From assembly GCF_014529535.1 (NCBI RefSeq), contig NW_023503293.1:5614520-5678519 (forward strand): 64,000 nt of DNA. The letters are read 5' to 3'. Origin of the DNA: Bradysia coprophila (lineage: Eukaryota > Arthropoda > Insecta > Diptera > Sciaridae). Positions 1-14,567 of this stretch are shown in pieces; position 1 is the stretch's first letter, and every line of letters starts with the position of its first letter. The notes below the pieces were generated by a model. It did not search any database and had not been told where the DNA came from. It worked only from the letters and a program-made list of their open reading frames with translations. A program made the position numbers and the translations under genes.

Positions 1-1606
1 TCGGCTAAAGCCTCGGCTTGGGGTGTAGATGACGTTGTAGCGCTTTAGTGTCTTTAGCAATCCATTAGATATTAATCAGAGAAATCATATTTTGTAGGTT
101 TCGGCAAACGGCTGAGTACAAAATTAAAAGTTATAGCTCAACTGAGGCCATTTTTTCGAGTTTTTCTTAAAAACCTTAAGGCCCGTCATTGGGAAATGAC
201 AGGACAGTTTCCCGAAAATGTATGTAAAATTTTATCACAAAAATTCACCGAAAAAATTCAAAGAAACTTACCTCTTATGCTTTCCATTGTATTCGGGCAT
301 AGTCTCTTTAGGTCGCCAAGGCATATTTGAACACTAAAACACTTTTTACTCGATGCAAAAACAAAAAGTTTTTTTTTTGTTTTGTCGCGACAAAAACACA
401 GAAAATATTTCGACACAACTGTGACACTCCGCTACTATAAGTACTAGAATCAATGTTTGCTGTGTTCACTTCGGCGGTAAAATATTTTCATTCAAAAAAG
501 TGTCGGACATTTAAAAACAATATCAAACGGTTGACAAAGGGTAGCGTATACATTTAATAATTCTCATCGACCATTTTTTAAAGCTTTATGAGAGCTCAGC
601 GGACATTCTTTCAACGATGGGAGAGCATTTATTAAAAATTTAGCCTCTCGTAAGACTGCGCTGAGCGTAAATAAACGTTCGTTCCTCTTTAGTAAGCAAA
701 GAAGACTTCGCGAAGTCTAATTATGCCGCATCTTTGAATAAAATTATCGGCTGAGTTCTAATAATTCTCCGCTGAGCTCTAATAATTCTTCGCTGAGCTT
801 TAACAAACCTCCGCTGAGCTATAATAATTCTCCGCTAGGCTACAAAAAGTGTCCGTTAGGACTAAGCAAGTTGCAGGAAGGCTTAATGGAGTGAATCGGA
901 CACTCAGCGGAGATCTGCCGAAGCTAAGTGGAGCTATCAAATCATAGCAACAATTATTAGGTATCCGCTGATGCTTATTGAGTGTTCGCTTAGCTTCATT
1001 GCCTTACTACAACGTGCTAAGGTCTGACGGACTCTTACTGAAGCCTAACGGAGAATTATTAGAGCTCATTAGAGGTTTGTCAAAGCTCAGCGGAGAATTA
1101 TTAGAGCTCAGCAAAGGTTTGTTAAAGCTCAGCGGAGAATTATTCGACCTCAGCCGATATTTTTGTTCGAAGAGGTGGCTTAGACTCAGCGAAGTCTTGT
1201 TAGCTTACTAAAGAAGTGGGAGAGGTTACAATTTTAATAAATGTCTACCATCGTTGAAGGGTCGGACACTTTTTTGAATGAAAATATTTTACCGCCGAAG
1301 TGAACACAGCAAACATTCATTCTAGTCCTTATAATAGCGTAGTGTCACAGTTGTGTCGAAATATTTTCTGTGTTTTATCGCGACAAAACAAAAAACAAAA
1401 TTTTGTTTTTGCATCGAGTAAAGTGTTTTAGTGTTTAAATATGCCTTGGGGACATGAAGAGACGGTGCACGAATACAATGGAAACTATCATGGGTGAGTT
1501 TCTTTGAATCTTTTCGGTGAATTTTTGTGATAAAATTTTCCATACATTTTCGGGAAACTGTCCTGTCATTTCCCAATGACGGGCCTTAAGCCGAGGCTTT
1601 AGCCGA
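1..1606. mobile_element. Foldback-type element with long inverted arms
   Basis: Two long arms are inverted copies of each other: about 177-510 on the left matches the reverse complement of about 1261-1583 on the right, including the run from the 'cccgtcattgggaaatgac' block to the 'tgtcggac' block. The outer tip 'tcggctaaagcctcggctt' at 1-19 matches the right tip near 1585-1604. The left arm carries about 155 bases (20-175) that the right arm lacks, so either something inserted there or the right arm lost it. The centre holds 21-bp tandem repeats in both orientations. No transposase reading frame is visible; the short open frames in the arms are mirror images of each other and not convincing genes. 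The element may extend left of the window. Class is unknown; foldback or a non-autonomous DNA transposon fits best. Confidence 0.75.
750..1160. repeat. 21-bp tandem repeats in inverted clusters
   Basis: Four to five units of about 21 bases (consensus gctgagctctaataattctcc) start at 750, 771, 792, 813 and 834. The reverse-complement unit (agcggagaattattagagctc) recurs between about 1043 and 1155. The unit length is a multiple of three, so the right cluster gives an open frame with a seven-residue period (Leu-Ser-Gly-Glu-Leu-type); this is a by-product of the repeat and not evidence for a protein. Confidence 0.7.
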
Positions 1607-2866
1607 CTTAAAAAAATATTTCGGCTCTCCACTCTGGTCCAGAGTTTATGAAGAGCCGAACGCCCGAACCACAACTCGGTTTGGAGCAATCATCCAAGAC
1701 ACATACTGGAATATCTGAATTGCAATCAAATTTAAATGATCGTGAGCGAGCACAATAGGCCGAATGGTGGCCCTTGGTCCACGACTTGAAATCTTTCTAC
1801 TCCCAGCTCGTAGACAAAAAAAAATCTGTGTCAAATACCTCCACTCAGAATCGACAAAAAATATTCTAACTAACACATTCATGACACATCAAGTCACCAA
1901 CAACGCCAGAACCAGCAAGGCAAAAAAAATATAAAAAAAACAGTTTTCTCATTTATTGTGAAACATTTGAATATGTGAATCTCGTTTTGAATTTGAATTT
2001 ATATTTTCGAAGAACGTAACAACCAACAATCTATACGTGGAAAGCGAATTGTATACGGCACTCGAAATTTCTTATCAATTCCCAATGAAGCAATGAATAC
2101 CTTTTTTCCATTCATTTCTATCGTATGAACTTTTTAATGTTTTTTTTTCTCTCTATTTTGCAACAACTGTATATACGACAGAGTAAGTTGAATGTACACA
2201 AAACGGTTTAATTTTCCCCCGCAAAGCTGTACATTTTTGCTTCGATCGAATGGTACGATAAAACAAGGAAAACATCGAACACTGTTTTTGTTGTAGTTGT
2301 TACCTTTTTACGGAATAAAGATATCTGTAAAGTTTTACCAATATTCGACTGGAAACAACAGTATTTTTAATAAAATGCAGATAGGTCTTGTGCTATACCC
2401 CATTACATACAGAAATCAATAAACATAAGCTAACTTTCGGCGGTTACATAAATATTATTTTTTACATTTTATTAACAAACGTTGCGAGAACGAAGGACAC
2501 ATTAAATATAATTTTTGTACTGGTAAACGTTAACGTATGCGCAAACAAAAGTTATTATGTAAATTAAGTGAACTGAAGCAAGGTACACATAGTCGAGAGT
2601 ACATTGTCACCGTACGACAGAAAACGGCGCTGCGATAAATATTGTGACAAAAAAAAACAAAACCACAATTTATCGCTTCTAACGAGAAGAAAATTAGGAA
2701 ATCAATAAAATCAACTTTATCACCCTTTTATGTCGCACCCCACATATTAGGTAAAGATATTTTTTTTTTATATTAACATTGATCTTGAATTTATTATCAA
2801 ATTTTTCTCCATTGTCTCATGCATAATACACATACACATAAAATCGGCAATAGGATGGTTTTTGCG

Positions 2867-2868
<2 letters not shown>

Positions 2869-2900
<32 letters not shown>
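2869..2900. repeat. (TA)n microsatellite
   Basis: Sixteen uninterrupted TA units. Confidence 0.95.
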
Positions 2901-2902
<2 letters not shown>

Positions 2903-5007
2903 TCTCTGCGCTGGCTGTATAATTCAATCGAGCTGTACGTGTACGTATAAATATATATTTCCTATATTTACCATAGAATGGAATTATATGTACACTTTCT
3001 ATTGGTTTACATAAGATTAAGCTATTATCAAGGTTCAGCGAACAAATGGTGTTCTCCACATTATATACGTATGCAGTATAACCTATTAGCTTAGTACCTT
3101 AAATGTAAACCCTGTACACTGATTATAACTGCTTCGTTTTATATCCATGAACTTTGTAGTAATAAGATACCATCGATTTTGGATGGAAAATATTTGTTTA
3201 AAATGGTAAAGGTGATATGAAAGGCTACTGGGGATGGGTATAGAATGTCTGGTTTGTACTATAGAAAAGAAAAGTCAGCGGAAAGATAAAAAAGAAATTT
3301 AATGGAAAAACTAAACGCAACATTGATTACACTAATGGTAAAATTCAAAATTTGAGTTTCTCATTTAAGACAGCTTTTTGCATGAACATATTTTCCGTTT
3401 TATTTTCTATCGTTTTGATCAACCTATAGAGCCTGCTGCATACATAACCTAATAGCAACCATGGTTCAATCAAATCATTTCATCCACCATTTAACGCCAG
3501 TAATTACTTCGAAACCACACGGAACTATTCGATATTCGATTCAGTAGAAAACGAATTTATTTTCAGACTGTTTACCATCACCACTTCCAACATTATAATA
3601 TTTTTGCCATTAATTTATCACACTAACCTTCCCATTCATACCGTATCAAAGCAATGATTACACCAGCGGAAAAAGTTCAATAAGCTTTTCAATTCGTTGC
3701 CTAAAAACAAAAGCTTCAGTTCACACCGTGAATCGGCCCGTTGATCATAACGACAAAATGGCATAATTTCAGTCGTTTTAATGAGAATGTGATGGCAGAA
3801 AATATGTTTCCGTGTAATTCACAGGTATGTATAGCGCAAGAGGGTGACAACAATTAAATCATTAAATGGAAACGGGAGATTTTTTTTTCGTCTCTCATTC
3901 AATTGTTATTCTCAGCCATTGAACACATTACATCCATCAATCACAAAGTGAATACGATTAATACGAAATCGATTTATTTTTACGCAATTAAGGGCATGTC
4001 AGACTCATGTTACAATCGAATAATTTCATATCGTCAATATATAGTCGGACATCATTTACAGAATCGACAAGATGTGAGCTATAACAAAAATCTGGCGGCC
4101 GCAAATTTGTTGATATTGCCTATCTTCCCGTTGGCTAGTGGAACGAAGTTTTAAAAGTTATTCGTTTCTAAAATGCTGAAACTATACTCACAGTTATAGA
4201 TTTTACAATGTACAGGACATGTCTCCAGGAAATGGGCTCGTTGTAACAGAGGCTTCTTGAGTTTTTTTTTTAAATTTATTTTTGAGGAAGAAGATTTTTC
4301 TTACAATTTCATTGCTTGAGAGACACATACTGATGAAGCCTGGTTTCAACTTTTAATGGAAACGCATCAAACTCTCAGTTGTCTGTCGGGATTGGAATGT
4401 CGAGTGAAAAAGCCTTCGTCGCCCCATGTACCGACATTAATGTTGTTTTAATTATTATTTTCCAAAATGGATTTGTAATTATGGATTCAGGCCGGTTTTT
4501 GTTGTTGATGCTGAAGTAAAGTGTAATGTTTAGTTGCAAAAATAAAATTCAAATTTAAACGATGTACCGGCTGTAGTATTTTTTGGTGGTTTGTTTGCTA
4601 TAAATTTTGTATTTTGTTCAATGTTTTGATTGTATCGCATTTTATCGGATGACTGTCATGTTCAGGATAAATTGAATTAGTCATTAAACCATCTGATAGA
4701 TTATTTTTTTTTGGTGAGAAAAACACACACAATTTGTAATTCAGATGAACAGTATATAGTTGTAGATAGTGTTCTGTAGTGTAGGAAATGAGCGGTCAGA
4801 AAAATACATTTAAATTTCCCCGTAATTGTTCACTACTATCCTATATAATACGAATTACACACTGCAATGGTTTTGTAGGGTTTTGTTCCACTAAATTTGA
4901 GGACAACAAATTTTTGTGTATAGACAAAAATACCGAACGAAAATATTATTGGAATAATCAAATCAGACAAAACGAAAACAGTTTTTCATCCGTGCGGCGT
5001 GAATAAC

Positions 5008-5172
5008 GCTATTTTCTCCACTCAAATGCGGTGAGAAGAAGGCGTTTTGTTGACGCTCTCTCTAATGACAGTTCAGATGAGAAATTTTTTGTTGTCTCAA
5101 CTCTTGTTTCCATGGGGTGAACAAGAGTTTTTTCTCTTTGCAACTGTCACTCCGTTTGAAAAATAGAGAAAC
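5008..5172. repeat. Imperfect palindrome, MITE-like
   Basis: Nested inverted arms: 'aactcttgttt' pairs with 'gaacaagagtt' around a centre near 5112, 'tgacagttcagatgagaaa' pairs with 'tttctctttgcaactgtca', and an outer 'ttttctccactcaaa..' pairs weakly with 'tttgaaaaatagagaaa'. No coding capacity. Probably the relic of a small non-autonomous DNA transposon; the ends are not sharply defined. Confidence 0.5.
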
Positions 5173-8100
5173 AAATTGATGTATTTGTTTCGTGGATTAA
5201 AACGGTTACTCACGCCACACACGGATGACTAATGGATGTGTTCACCTTGGGTAAAAATATGAAAATCTAACTTGAGCGAATTGCGGCCTTTCACTCTGAC
5301 CGTAACCTTTCGATATTGTTGGAACTTCCTATTTTCTGCCCTTGGTGAACAGATATCCATTTCGCCGAACAGTAGCAGATCAATAGCCAATGTAAAATAC
5401 AATATTTATCGTACACGGTGTGTCTGTGTTGTAGCGAGTAAACGGATAGCTTCGAGGTAAACCAGTAGCTGGATTCCCGCCCGAATATGAAATACTTGAT
5501 CAATATTTGTGATAAGCTGGCGAAAAAAATCTAGCTGCGGCTACTAGTAATGAAGTGTATGAGATACTTGTACTGAACGCTGAAGAAAACACTCTCCAGT
5601 ACGTACGTACACTTTTTTCATTGAAGCAAAATAATCTACAAACTGTTGTTGACGTGAACATAAACGTGAACATGAAAAGGAGCAAAAAAACCTTTTTTTT
5701 CTCGAAAAATGTATCTTCAAATTACACAATTTCCACCATATCTGCCCTGTCGGAAGCCGTACAGAAATTGACCAACAAAAAATTTTCATTCCAATTTTCA
5801 TTTTATAAGCTACACTGTCCAGTGTCCACTCTCCTATAAAATTCTATTAATGGTTTTTTAAGCGCTCCATCCATTGTAATTTCCGAATCCTTGTCATGCA
5901 TGACGTTGCTAAGAGAAAATATAATTAAAATTCCGAGTGTTGTGTGCTCTGCCAATTAGTGCGACCATAATATCAGCAAAATGCAGGGAACACATTCCTG
6001 TTTGTTGCTGTATAAATCCTTCGATACATCTATGTCAAGTGACACAAATAATTTCCACATATGTAGCAAATATACATTAACAGATGCGATGCATACGTAC
6101 GTACACACATATTGTATCGTGTCGAAGGTTTGCCAACAAAATGCATTCGATGATATGATAGAAAAGTGTGGAAGACATTTCGTTTGATTTGCATAAATTA
6201 ATGGCACTCTTTTAAAATGCGACGTCTCGTAAAGCATTTTACTTCTGTTCAATCATTTGGGTTAAAGATCTAAAGACATGGTTTGTTTGTACACTTCTAC
6301 TTCATGGTTAGGTGTATGTCAGGAGTTTGATTTCGCAAAGTTTAGAGATCTCGTTACGGTGTAAGCAGATATATTAATTTGTTCATTATAAACGTAATAG
6401 GAAAGCATGAACATTTTGTGTAAGCTGTTCAAACACGTGTTGTTTAACTAAAAGCATTTTCATTAAATATATGCAAACGTGCACAAAAGACGATATCTTA
6501 CAATATTATGTTTTGTATGCATATGCTTTACAAAACACCCTCGGTAACTCCGTTGTGGGACTGTGTAATAAATGCCCGTATGAATTTTATACTTTATGAG
6601 TACAATGGCGTGTGTGTATATTTCTATTTAAACTGCATAATAGCCAAAGGGATTTTGAATGTGACCACACATGGGTCATTCATTTACAGGCTTGTAGTTT
6701 GATATACAAAAACATTATGCTGATATGCAGGCCCATCGTCTGTGCAAACCCGTATTTCGTTCTTCGCTTTGACAAGACAATTTGTTTGTTCTAAGTTTTC
6801 GTTGGCGAAGGTGGGCTTAAAGCTCAGTCGGTGATACTTTAAAAGCTACGGCATAAATAGCCCGATCTGATACTACATTCATTCTATGTAAATACGTGGA
6901 TTATCGTCGATGGTTTCGTTTCATACATTCCTGGCTATATTACACCCAGTTAATTACTTAACATCGTGTCAGATTATAATATAAACATTTACGTATTAAT
7001 AAGACCGTCACATTACTATCCAGTGTATTCACTCTCTCTCTCTCGTAATTTATATGTGGCTAAAAAAAAGCAACAACATTCGGCCAAATAATTAGTTCAC
7101 GCCATTTGGGGTATGTTTAAATGTAATGGAATTTTAAAAATGAATGAAATAATTCGAAAATGAGTGGCCAAATATTACAATCATAAATCAAAACTTGGGA
7201 TGATGCAGAGGATAAATTTGACTCTTTACTTCGTACCAACTGTTCAACATTGGATATTTGGCGAAAAAAGATAATGAAATGAGCCACGGCGCTCACAGGG
7301 TTTAGAAATACATACGTATATACATAAACGGAAAATGCGGTCAAAAAAAATTATTGCTGCCATTAATATTAAACTCTCTTGAATGGTTAATGGTTTTGCT
7401 GCCTTTATTTATTATCCTCAGTGAGTTATGTCTTTAACACGAAATATCACTGACATTTTCGTCGAAATATTTTATCCTCTCGCTTTTCCATGTTGTCTCC
7501 GTGTAATACCCTTGAATGCTTCCATTCCAACAATGCCCATATAATGGTGATATATACCATTTAAGTATACCAAGGTAGACGAGTGTAGATCTTGATCGAC
7601 CATAAATATTCAGATTAGCCCGTTTTTCGGTTTTGGAAAATAGATGGTATGTATAGCCATAAAACTCGATTAAGTGTCATCGATTCCAGAAACATTCTGT
7701 ATTTTGTGTTTAAGTAATTTTGTTGTAATGGCACTTTAATTAAGTTTCGATTACACACGACAAAACCATAGCAGAGTTTTAGATAATGTGGTTACCATAT
7801 ATATATATGTACACTTGACCATTTATTCCGGCTACATAAAATGACTATTCCTCTTCGTTACACAGAGCGAGAGAGTCCTTAACACAACTTATATCACTGA
7901 TACGTGTACATTTGTACATATGTAATACTGTACCAGATCTACGTCAATGAAAATTAGGTTTTTGTGGTGACATAATGTCGTTGAATTTTCATGAATATGA
8001 GATCGGTCGGATATTTGTCGTGTATAACTTACACATGCATTCTGTTGTGTATTTCACATTTAAATTAAAGTGCTGTTTAAGAGTTATGTCGGTTGATAAT

Positions 8101-11100
8101 TACAATCAAATTTATGTAAAATGTCGATTTTCTCGACGAAAAATGATTGATTCGTTGCTTTGGGTGAATGGGGACAGTGTGGTTACATTTTGTAGAACAT
8201 AAAATTAATATTGTTCAGCCAGGCCATTTTTTTGTGTTTAATTAGGCTTTAGTGACTGCAGACGTAATAGTTTTTTTTTAGTGTAATCAATTTTGCATCA
8301 GGTAAATTGATATGTGTGCCGCCACAAATTGGTAGATGTAAGACTGAAGGTGTTTTTACCCCGTCAACTAATGCATTTTTCATTTTTCTTTTAAACCGAG
8401 ATTGAAAACATTTTCATTCTGATGTGTCCTTTCTAACTGTGGACATCACTAATAGCGACTACTAGAAAGAGAAAAGTGATTTAAGAGTTGTTCTGGCTTG
8501 AAATGTTTCAACAAAAATGTCATTTAACAAGTGAAACGATAGATTTTAATAGTCCGACTTTTTAGTCAAAAACTCAACCCTCAATGAAACGCTAAAATCT
8601 AGATTTTCAATTGTTCGGCGAAATTTATTTGGAAACAATTTTAAACCACAATTCCCACTTCAATATGTCTGCAAGTTTAGATAAATTATTAGTTTTGTGG
8701 AGCTGATACAAATTTTATGGTCTTTGTAGCTGTGCGCATTTGTAAAAATGACTGAGTGTAACTAGATACTGGGTTTTTCTCTGAAGAATTTTTATCACCC
8801 AAAATCAACGCATGTTATTCATGTATGGCATACAGTTCCAGACCCATTATATGGTAAAAAAAAGCATAGCTTTTCAGTCTAATGATAGCAAAACTGAAAC
8901 TGAAAAGGATACAACAAAAAACCCTGATATATATGAACTCAAGTCTGAACACAGTGACATTTTCCGAATAATGTCGCGTATATCACAATCATAAAACGTG
9001 GCTTTCACTAACCTATAACAACAGATATCGTGATTGAAAGTAATAAGAACATTCAATTTAGTGCTATACATGCACAAACATTAGCCATTTTTGCTTCGTA
9101 TGAAAAGAGCTATAAAATACTAAGCAAAGAGAACCCGCTATTACGTCTGTGACTTATTTTCTTTTTTACTTTTTCTTTTTTAGATTGACGATTAAGGCTT
9201 TTCTACTGTTTTTAGAACTAAATATAATTACGCATACATTAGCGATAAAATGGTAACTATAAATGAGTGATTAATGATCTGTATCGAAGATCCAAATGAA
9301 AAGCATTGTTACGAAAATAGATACTATATCAATGACGCGAATTTGATGCAGACAAGTTGCGAAATTCGACTGAACATGCACATACTGAGTATGCGGTGAG
9401 TGCTAAAGTGGACCCGTGAAATTTTTACTTCAATATATTTAGAAAGGACTTTTACAAAAAAAAAATCCAAATTCATTTGTTATACCTTTTCATATTCAGC
9501 TACGTATTTCAAGAGAATTTAGGTTGATTTTATGGCGTAGCTTCGAAATACTTATGTATCAATAATATTGTTGTATCGTCTCGTCGTTTCATTATTATTA
9601 TTTTTACTGCAATCCGTTTTCTCACACTTCACGGTCTGATTCGATTTAAAAAATATTTTCAAAATAATTTCTAGTTAGTTCGCTTCAACAAATAATCCTG
9701 TCAGTTTTCACAGCAATAGCACATATAGATGCATCGTAAAGCCATGATACATAAAATTATTATTGCAAAAAAACGATGATTTTTAAACTATCGGAATTGA
9801 TCTTTTTTTTCGTCGTCGAAATGGTGAATATTCCAACACAATGTATCAAATAAAATGATTTATAAATTCAATTCTCATAGCCGCCAAGAACTATTTTGAT
9901 ATTTTAAACATAAACTGATTCAATTTACATTCCTGGCGCAAAAATGCAATTTTCTATTTTTCATAAATTATTTTCAGAAAACTGGATGTGTTGTACCGAG
10001 CGTGTGGAAGCTAGTGTACACACAATATATATATATACACTTTTAATATTCAGAAAAATATGAAAGAATTTTCCATAAAAATTTCATGTGAACCGAAAAG
10101 CGGAGCTGTTAAAATTTATATATTTCCCTACACAGAACCATTAAAGAAATAAAATATTTTTAAATATTAGATATGCAGTACAAGCGGAACAGTGTGTTTT
10201 TGAGAAAGATTTGCTTTTAAAATTAAATATTTGATTCTAAACTTTGGTGCTGTATACACCTATAATCCGATCGACGAAATTGCACCACAGTTCCTTCAAA
10301 GTGCTTATATCAGATGCGTGTGCTTTGCCCAGATTTTGAAAATTTCCTTTCCAGTGAGATGTTTCCTGGTAGGTCGTTTGTTGTGTTTTAGGGCGAGTGA
10401 AGCCACCACAACCTATTTCTGAACATTTTTTACTTACTGGTCGTCATCGATCTAGACTGTTAGTGAAATTCGCAGCAAATGCAGCGAAAAAAACCTTTTC
10501 TTTCTAATCTTAAGCGATAATTTAAGGCGAAGAAGTAACCATCGGGAAACTTAATTTTTGAATTGTGAATTGATTGACAGATACTATCTGTCAGATAGAT
10601 GGCTTCGCTCGTGTACATTGATGTCGTAGAACAATTTATTCGAACGAATGAATTTATTCGAATGAAAGTCAATGATAAACAATATTTAAGCTGTCCATAA
10701 GGATAAGAAGACACCCCATACATTTTGGGGGAAAAGCTTGTAAAATCGTCTACACCCTACACTTATACGGAAAAATGTTTAAACTAAAAGTAGAAAACAA
10801 AAATTCTACAAAAAAAAAAACTAAAATTGTCGACAATACAACCCGTTGCATTGCTACGTGAATAAACCTTTTGTGTAAATATACGCGAAACGTATACACT
10901 AAACCGTGAAATATTCTCATTATAAAAACTTTTCGTCCAGATTTCAGTTTACCTCAAAAACATCTATTTAAGATTCATAACTGAAACAAGCCAGGCATCG
11001 TTCTTTGATAAATTCTGTTCCGTGCACAATTTAAATAGCAGAACACGTAAATACAGGCGTTGTTCCTAAAATCGTCTGAAGCAACAAAATTTTGCATTGG

Positions 11101-13796
11101 AAATAGTATCCAAACGGTAAGGGGGAAATATTTATTATCATTTGAATTTTATGTGTGTCTTTGTTTTAATTACCGCGGGACCTTCGAGTTATATCCAAAA
11201 AAATGTTGGTTAAATCAGCGAGAAAAAAGTTTTTTTCTTTAATGAAATCGCTTATACAAATCCGCCAATTCACAATTTTATCAAGCATTTTCCAGTATTA
11301 TACTGAGGTTAAATTGGATGAGTTGGTGAAATTTTGGTTGGATAAAGTGTAGTTTCGGCTATTTGCGGTTTTGATGGATGCATGGACGGCAAGTACGATA
11401 CAATTTTTCTGTTTTAAAATAAAATTTCACTGAAGAAAGTGTTCAGATTCCAGCAGTATCGTTGCATCGAAAGGATTTTGTATGTCCTTATATCAACGTC
11501 TTGTAGAGAAATCAACGATGTCACATCATCACCACCATTGACAATAAGAATACTAAAATTGGAGTAATTTAAATGCTTCCATCAACCGAATCAATGAATT
11601 AAGAGCAAATTACGTTGAGTTGCAATTGTAGCTAAGCAATAAACTGCATCAAACATACATGTTCCACGTAAAATGGAAGCTATTAAATTTCAAATTTCAA
11701 ATTAGCAGTAAATTCAATAGTAACTCTACTGTAAACTATATTAGAACAAACGATTTCGAATCGTAAATGCGATACGTATGCACTCTGGATCACGTTCATT
11801 TCATTTAACTATTCCGTTTATAATATGTCTGCATATAAAGTGAAGTCTATGGAATTTACTGCACTGTTTATGTCATCAACAATCATATATTGGAGGTAGA
11901 GAGAACTTTACGCTTCACCTATTACCATTTGATTGTGATGAATGTCAGCTGTAACATATTTCGATTTTCGGTTTACATTATGTTCGTGGAAAACGGAATT
12001 TATTGTAACTCAACGTGCTATGTATATGTGCAATTACTGTGGCTTTTACTTACGTCACCAAAGCCAGATGCGTTGATATGAACTTACCTGAAAGATGCAA
12101 AATAAAATTCAAATTAATGGATAAGATTCATTGCAAAGTGTTTCGTTGATATATATTCAAAATTTCTAAATTTAAATAATCTACGAGACAGATGATACAT
12201 TGTTCATCCGTACATCAGACGTTATTAACGTCACGTTCACATTTTCATTTCAATTCTGAAGACAAATTAAAAAGAATTACGATTCGGCTGAGTGGTGAGC
12301 GGGAGCTAAAATGTGATACCTCTACCATGATTGTATTTCACTTCACAAACTGAGCATAAGAATCGATAAACCACAAATCTAAAATGAAAATTACTCGACC
12401 AATACCACACTCACCATAAAAAGGCATTAATCAAATGTGGTCACCGAAATAAAACTCATTTCCGTACCCATAATGTCAACCTATGTCGATTTGTCTGATA
12501 CATTTTCCGTACGGGAGAAACATATCCATATGTGAAATAAAACAAAACCTGAGATGAAGACTTTCGATGGCGAATGGAGTAACCGAAAATGGAAGACACA
12601 CAAAAAGAAAAAAAAAATCCGAAAAGAAATGTTAAATCCAATCTGTGGCCCATATCAAATGTACAAATTTACAAGATTCCATGTGGAAACGGGGCATTAC
12701 CGAACAAGCTAACCAATGATTATAGGTATGAAGAATGTGTGTGCTGTGTGTATGGTATATGTACAGCATAAACAAAACCGTATAATGTCTATATCAAAAC
12801 ATGTTGCCACAGAAATATCGAATGACCTCTTGTAATCTAATATATTATTCGAACGCATAGGCTTGAAATAAAGGTTAAGCCCTAAGGAAAATTCATATTA
12901 GTTAGTTAAACCTATAAGCCTTATGTGTAGATCTCCATAGCCTCGAAAAGTCTAAAAATCCTGTTTAATACGGACGCAATACAATGCATTAAGATGGGAT
13001 GCTACCTAAGCAAATGTGACAATCCGCTTTCAGCTTATAAACAAATTAGAGATTTGGTTCAACATAATAATGTTGTGGTACTCACATAAGTATACAATAT
13101 ATGAGTTCGCATTCACTGATGGTTATGGTGCGTGATTAATCAAAATTGTTTCGAATAATTAATGAAATCACTTGAGTGATTTTTATTAAATTAATCGAGA
13201 TGTACTGTGGATCGGAATTTCATTTCGATATCGGCATTTGAATATACGAATATTTCAGTCGATATTATTGATGAAAAATTCTTGAACCGTAATTGGGAAC
13301 CCGGCGCCCACACTCGTTAACGTGAAATATGCACCTATATTTTAACAAATCATATTTTAACATTTAAAAAAATGTTGATTAACCCAAAATATTTCCCTGC
13401 ATACATGAGTGTTATATCGGGGGGATGGAGTGAAAAAATTGTTAAATTTCCATACTCTATGTAGGAAATTAATTAATAATTTTTTTTTGCATTTAAAAAG
13501 AAAACCGAAAATATTTCCAGTGCATTAAATTGCGATGCATAGTTGGCGTTCGGTATATATTCGAGAATTTGCGTTGGGATTCAAATATGTTAACGTATAC
13601 ACATAATATTTCCGTTTCTGGAGAACATATTGCATTCTTGGTTTCAGCAAAAATTCAAATTATTATTAGACATGTTATGAAGCCATACAATCAAAATAAA
13701 TTAGAGGAATTTTCGGTATTTTATTTGCAAACTTCACATTGGTGAATGTTCAATTTTCGATAGATTTTGTAACGGTATTACATTGTCTGTGTATAA

Positions 13797-13806
<10 letters not shown>

Positions 13807-13829
<23 letters not shown>
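13807..13829. repeat. (GT)n microsatellite
   Basis: Eleven or more GT units in an AT-rich setting. Confidence 0.95.
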
Positions 13830-14430
13830 CTATGCACTTTGTGGCGATGACAAATATTGATGAGAATTCTTTGCTAAATTAGCTTTTGAATGCAAATTTC
13901 GTTCATATTTCTCTATGCGAAGGATCAAGCGCTTACCAGCTTTGCCATCAACACTATTATCGAATATTTAATCGGAGAGCGGTTCTAAATTAACAATCAT
14001 GTTTACAAACACGCCTTACAAAAATATTCCCCGCTCTAATTGCTCTTCTATCTGTTTTTAATTTTCTCGGAATTTTACTGGTCTTTTTAATTTTTTTTCG
14101 GATGCATTTGTTACTTTCTTGCATTTCATTTTGTAATTTCCAAAACCGTGACGGAAAGACATTTTTAAAATAAATTTTTTTCGGTTCATCTCTCCTCTGA
14201 CTTTGAACGGCCATAAACGTTCACAGGGATGTCGAGGCATAGCAAGATGGGACTTTTTTGAAAGCTACTGCAATTACCTTTCGATTGACACTAATTATAA
14301 TTATAATTATGACCTGCTTAAAAATCTGACTGACAAATGGGAACGTTTTTCGTATTTTCGAAATATTTTTTGACTTTGGGCCAGTGCCAGCACCGTGACG
14401 TGAGAGGTATCGAACTTCTTTGTACCCTAT

Positions 14431-14554
14431 CTTATACTCCCGTGCATTCCTTACACAACAAAAAAAGAATCCCGAAAAACGGTTGATTTTTCCTTGAGAT
14501 TCTTCTCACGCCGTTTTTTTTTCGGATACTTGAAACACTGTGCCGGGAGTATAA
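14431..14554. repeat. Inverted repeat beside modular palindrome
   Basis: 'tcttatactccc' near 14431 is mirrored by 'gggagtataaga' near 14543, enclosing about 100 bases. It lies directly left of the palindrome at 14568-14659 and may be part of the same composite insertion. Confidence 0.5.
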
Positions 14555-14567
14555 GATTATGTACTTG

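Noticed and set aside
978..1211. 77-codon leucine-rich open frame with heptad-like repeats
   Set aside because: It is produced by the 21-bp tandem repeat inside the foldback element; there is no promoter, conserved domain or independent coding signal.
1322..1689. Two overlapping - strand frames in the right foldback arm
   Set aside because: They lie mostly in the inverted arm, overlap in different frames and resemble no transposase.
14058..14240. - strand frame containing Phe-Arg-His-Gly-Phe, the motif expected at the start of tomosyn exon 2
   Set aside because: The residues after the motif do not continue with the family sequence, and there is no suitable acceptor directly before it; a five-residue match in 35 kb is chance.
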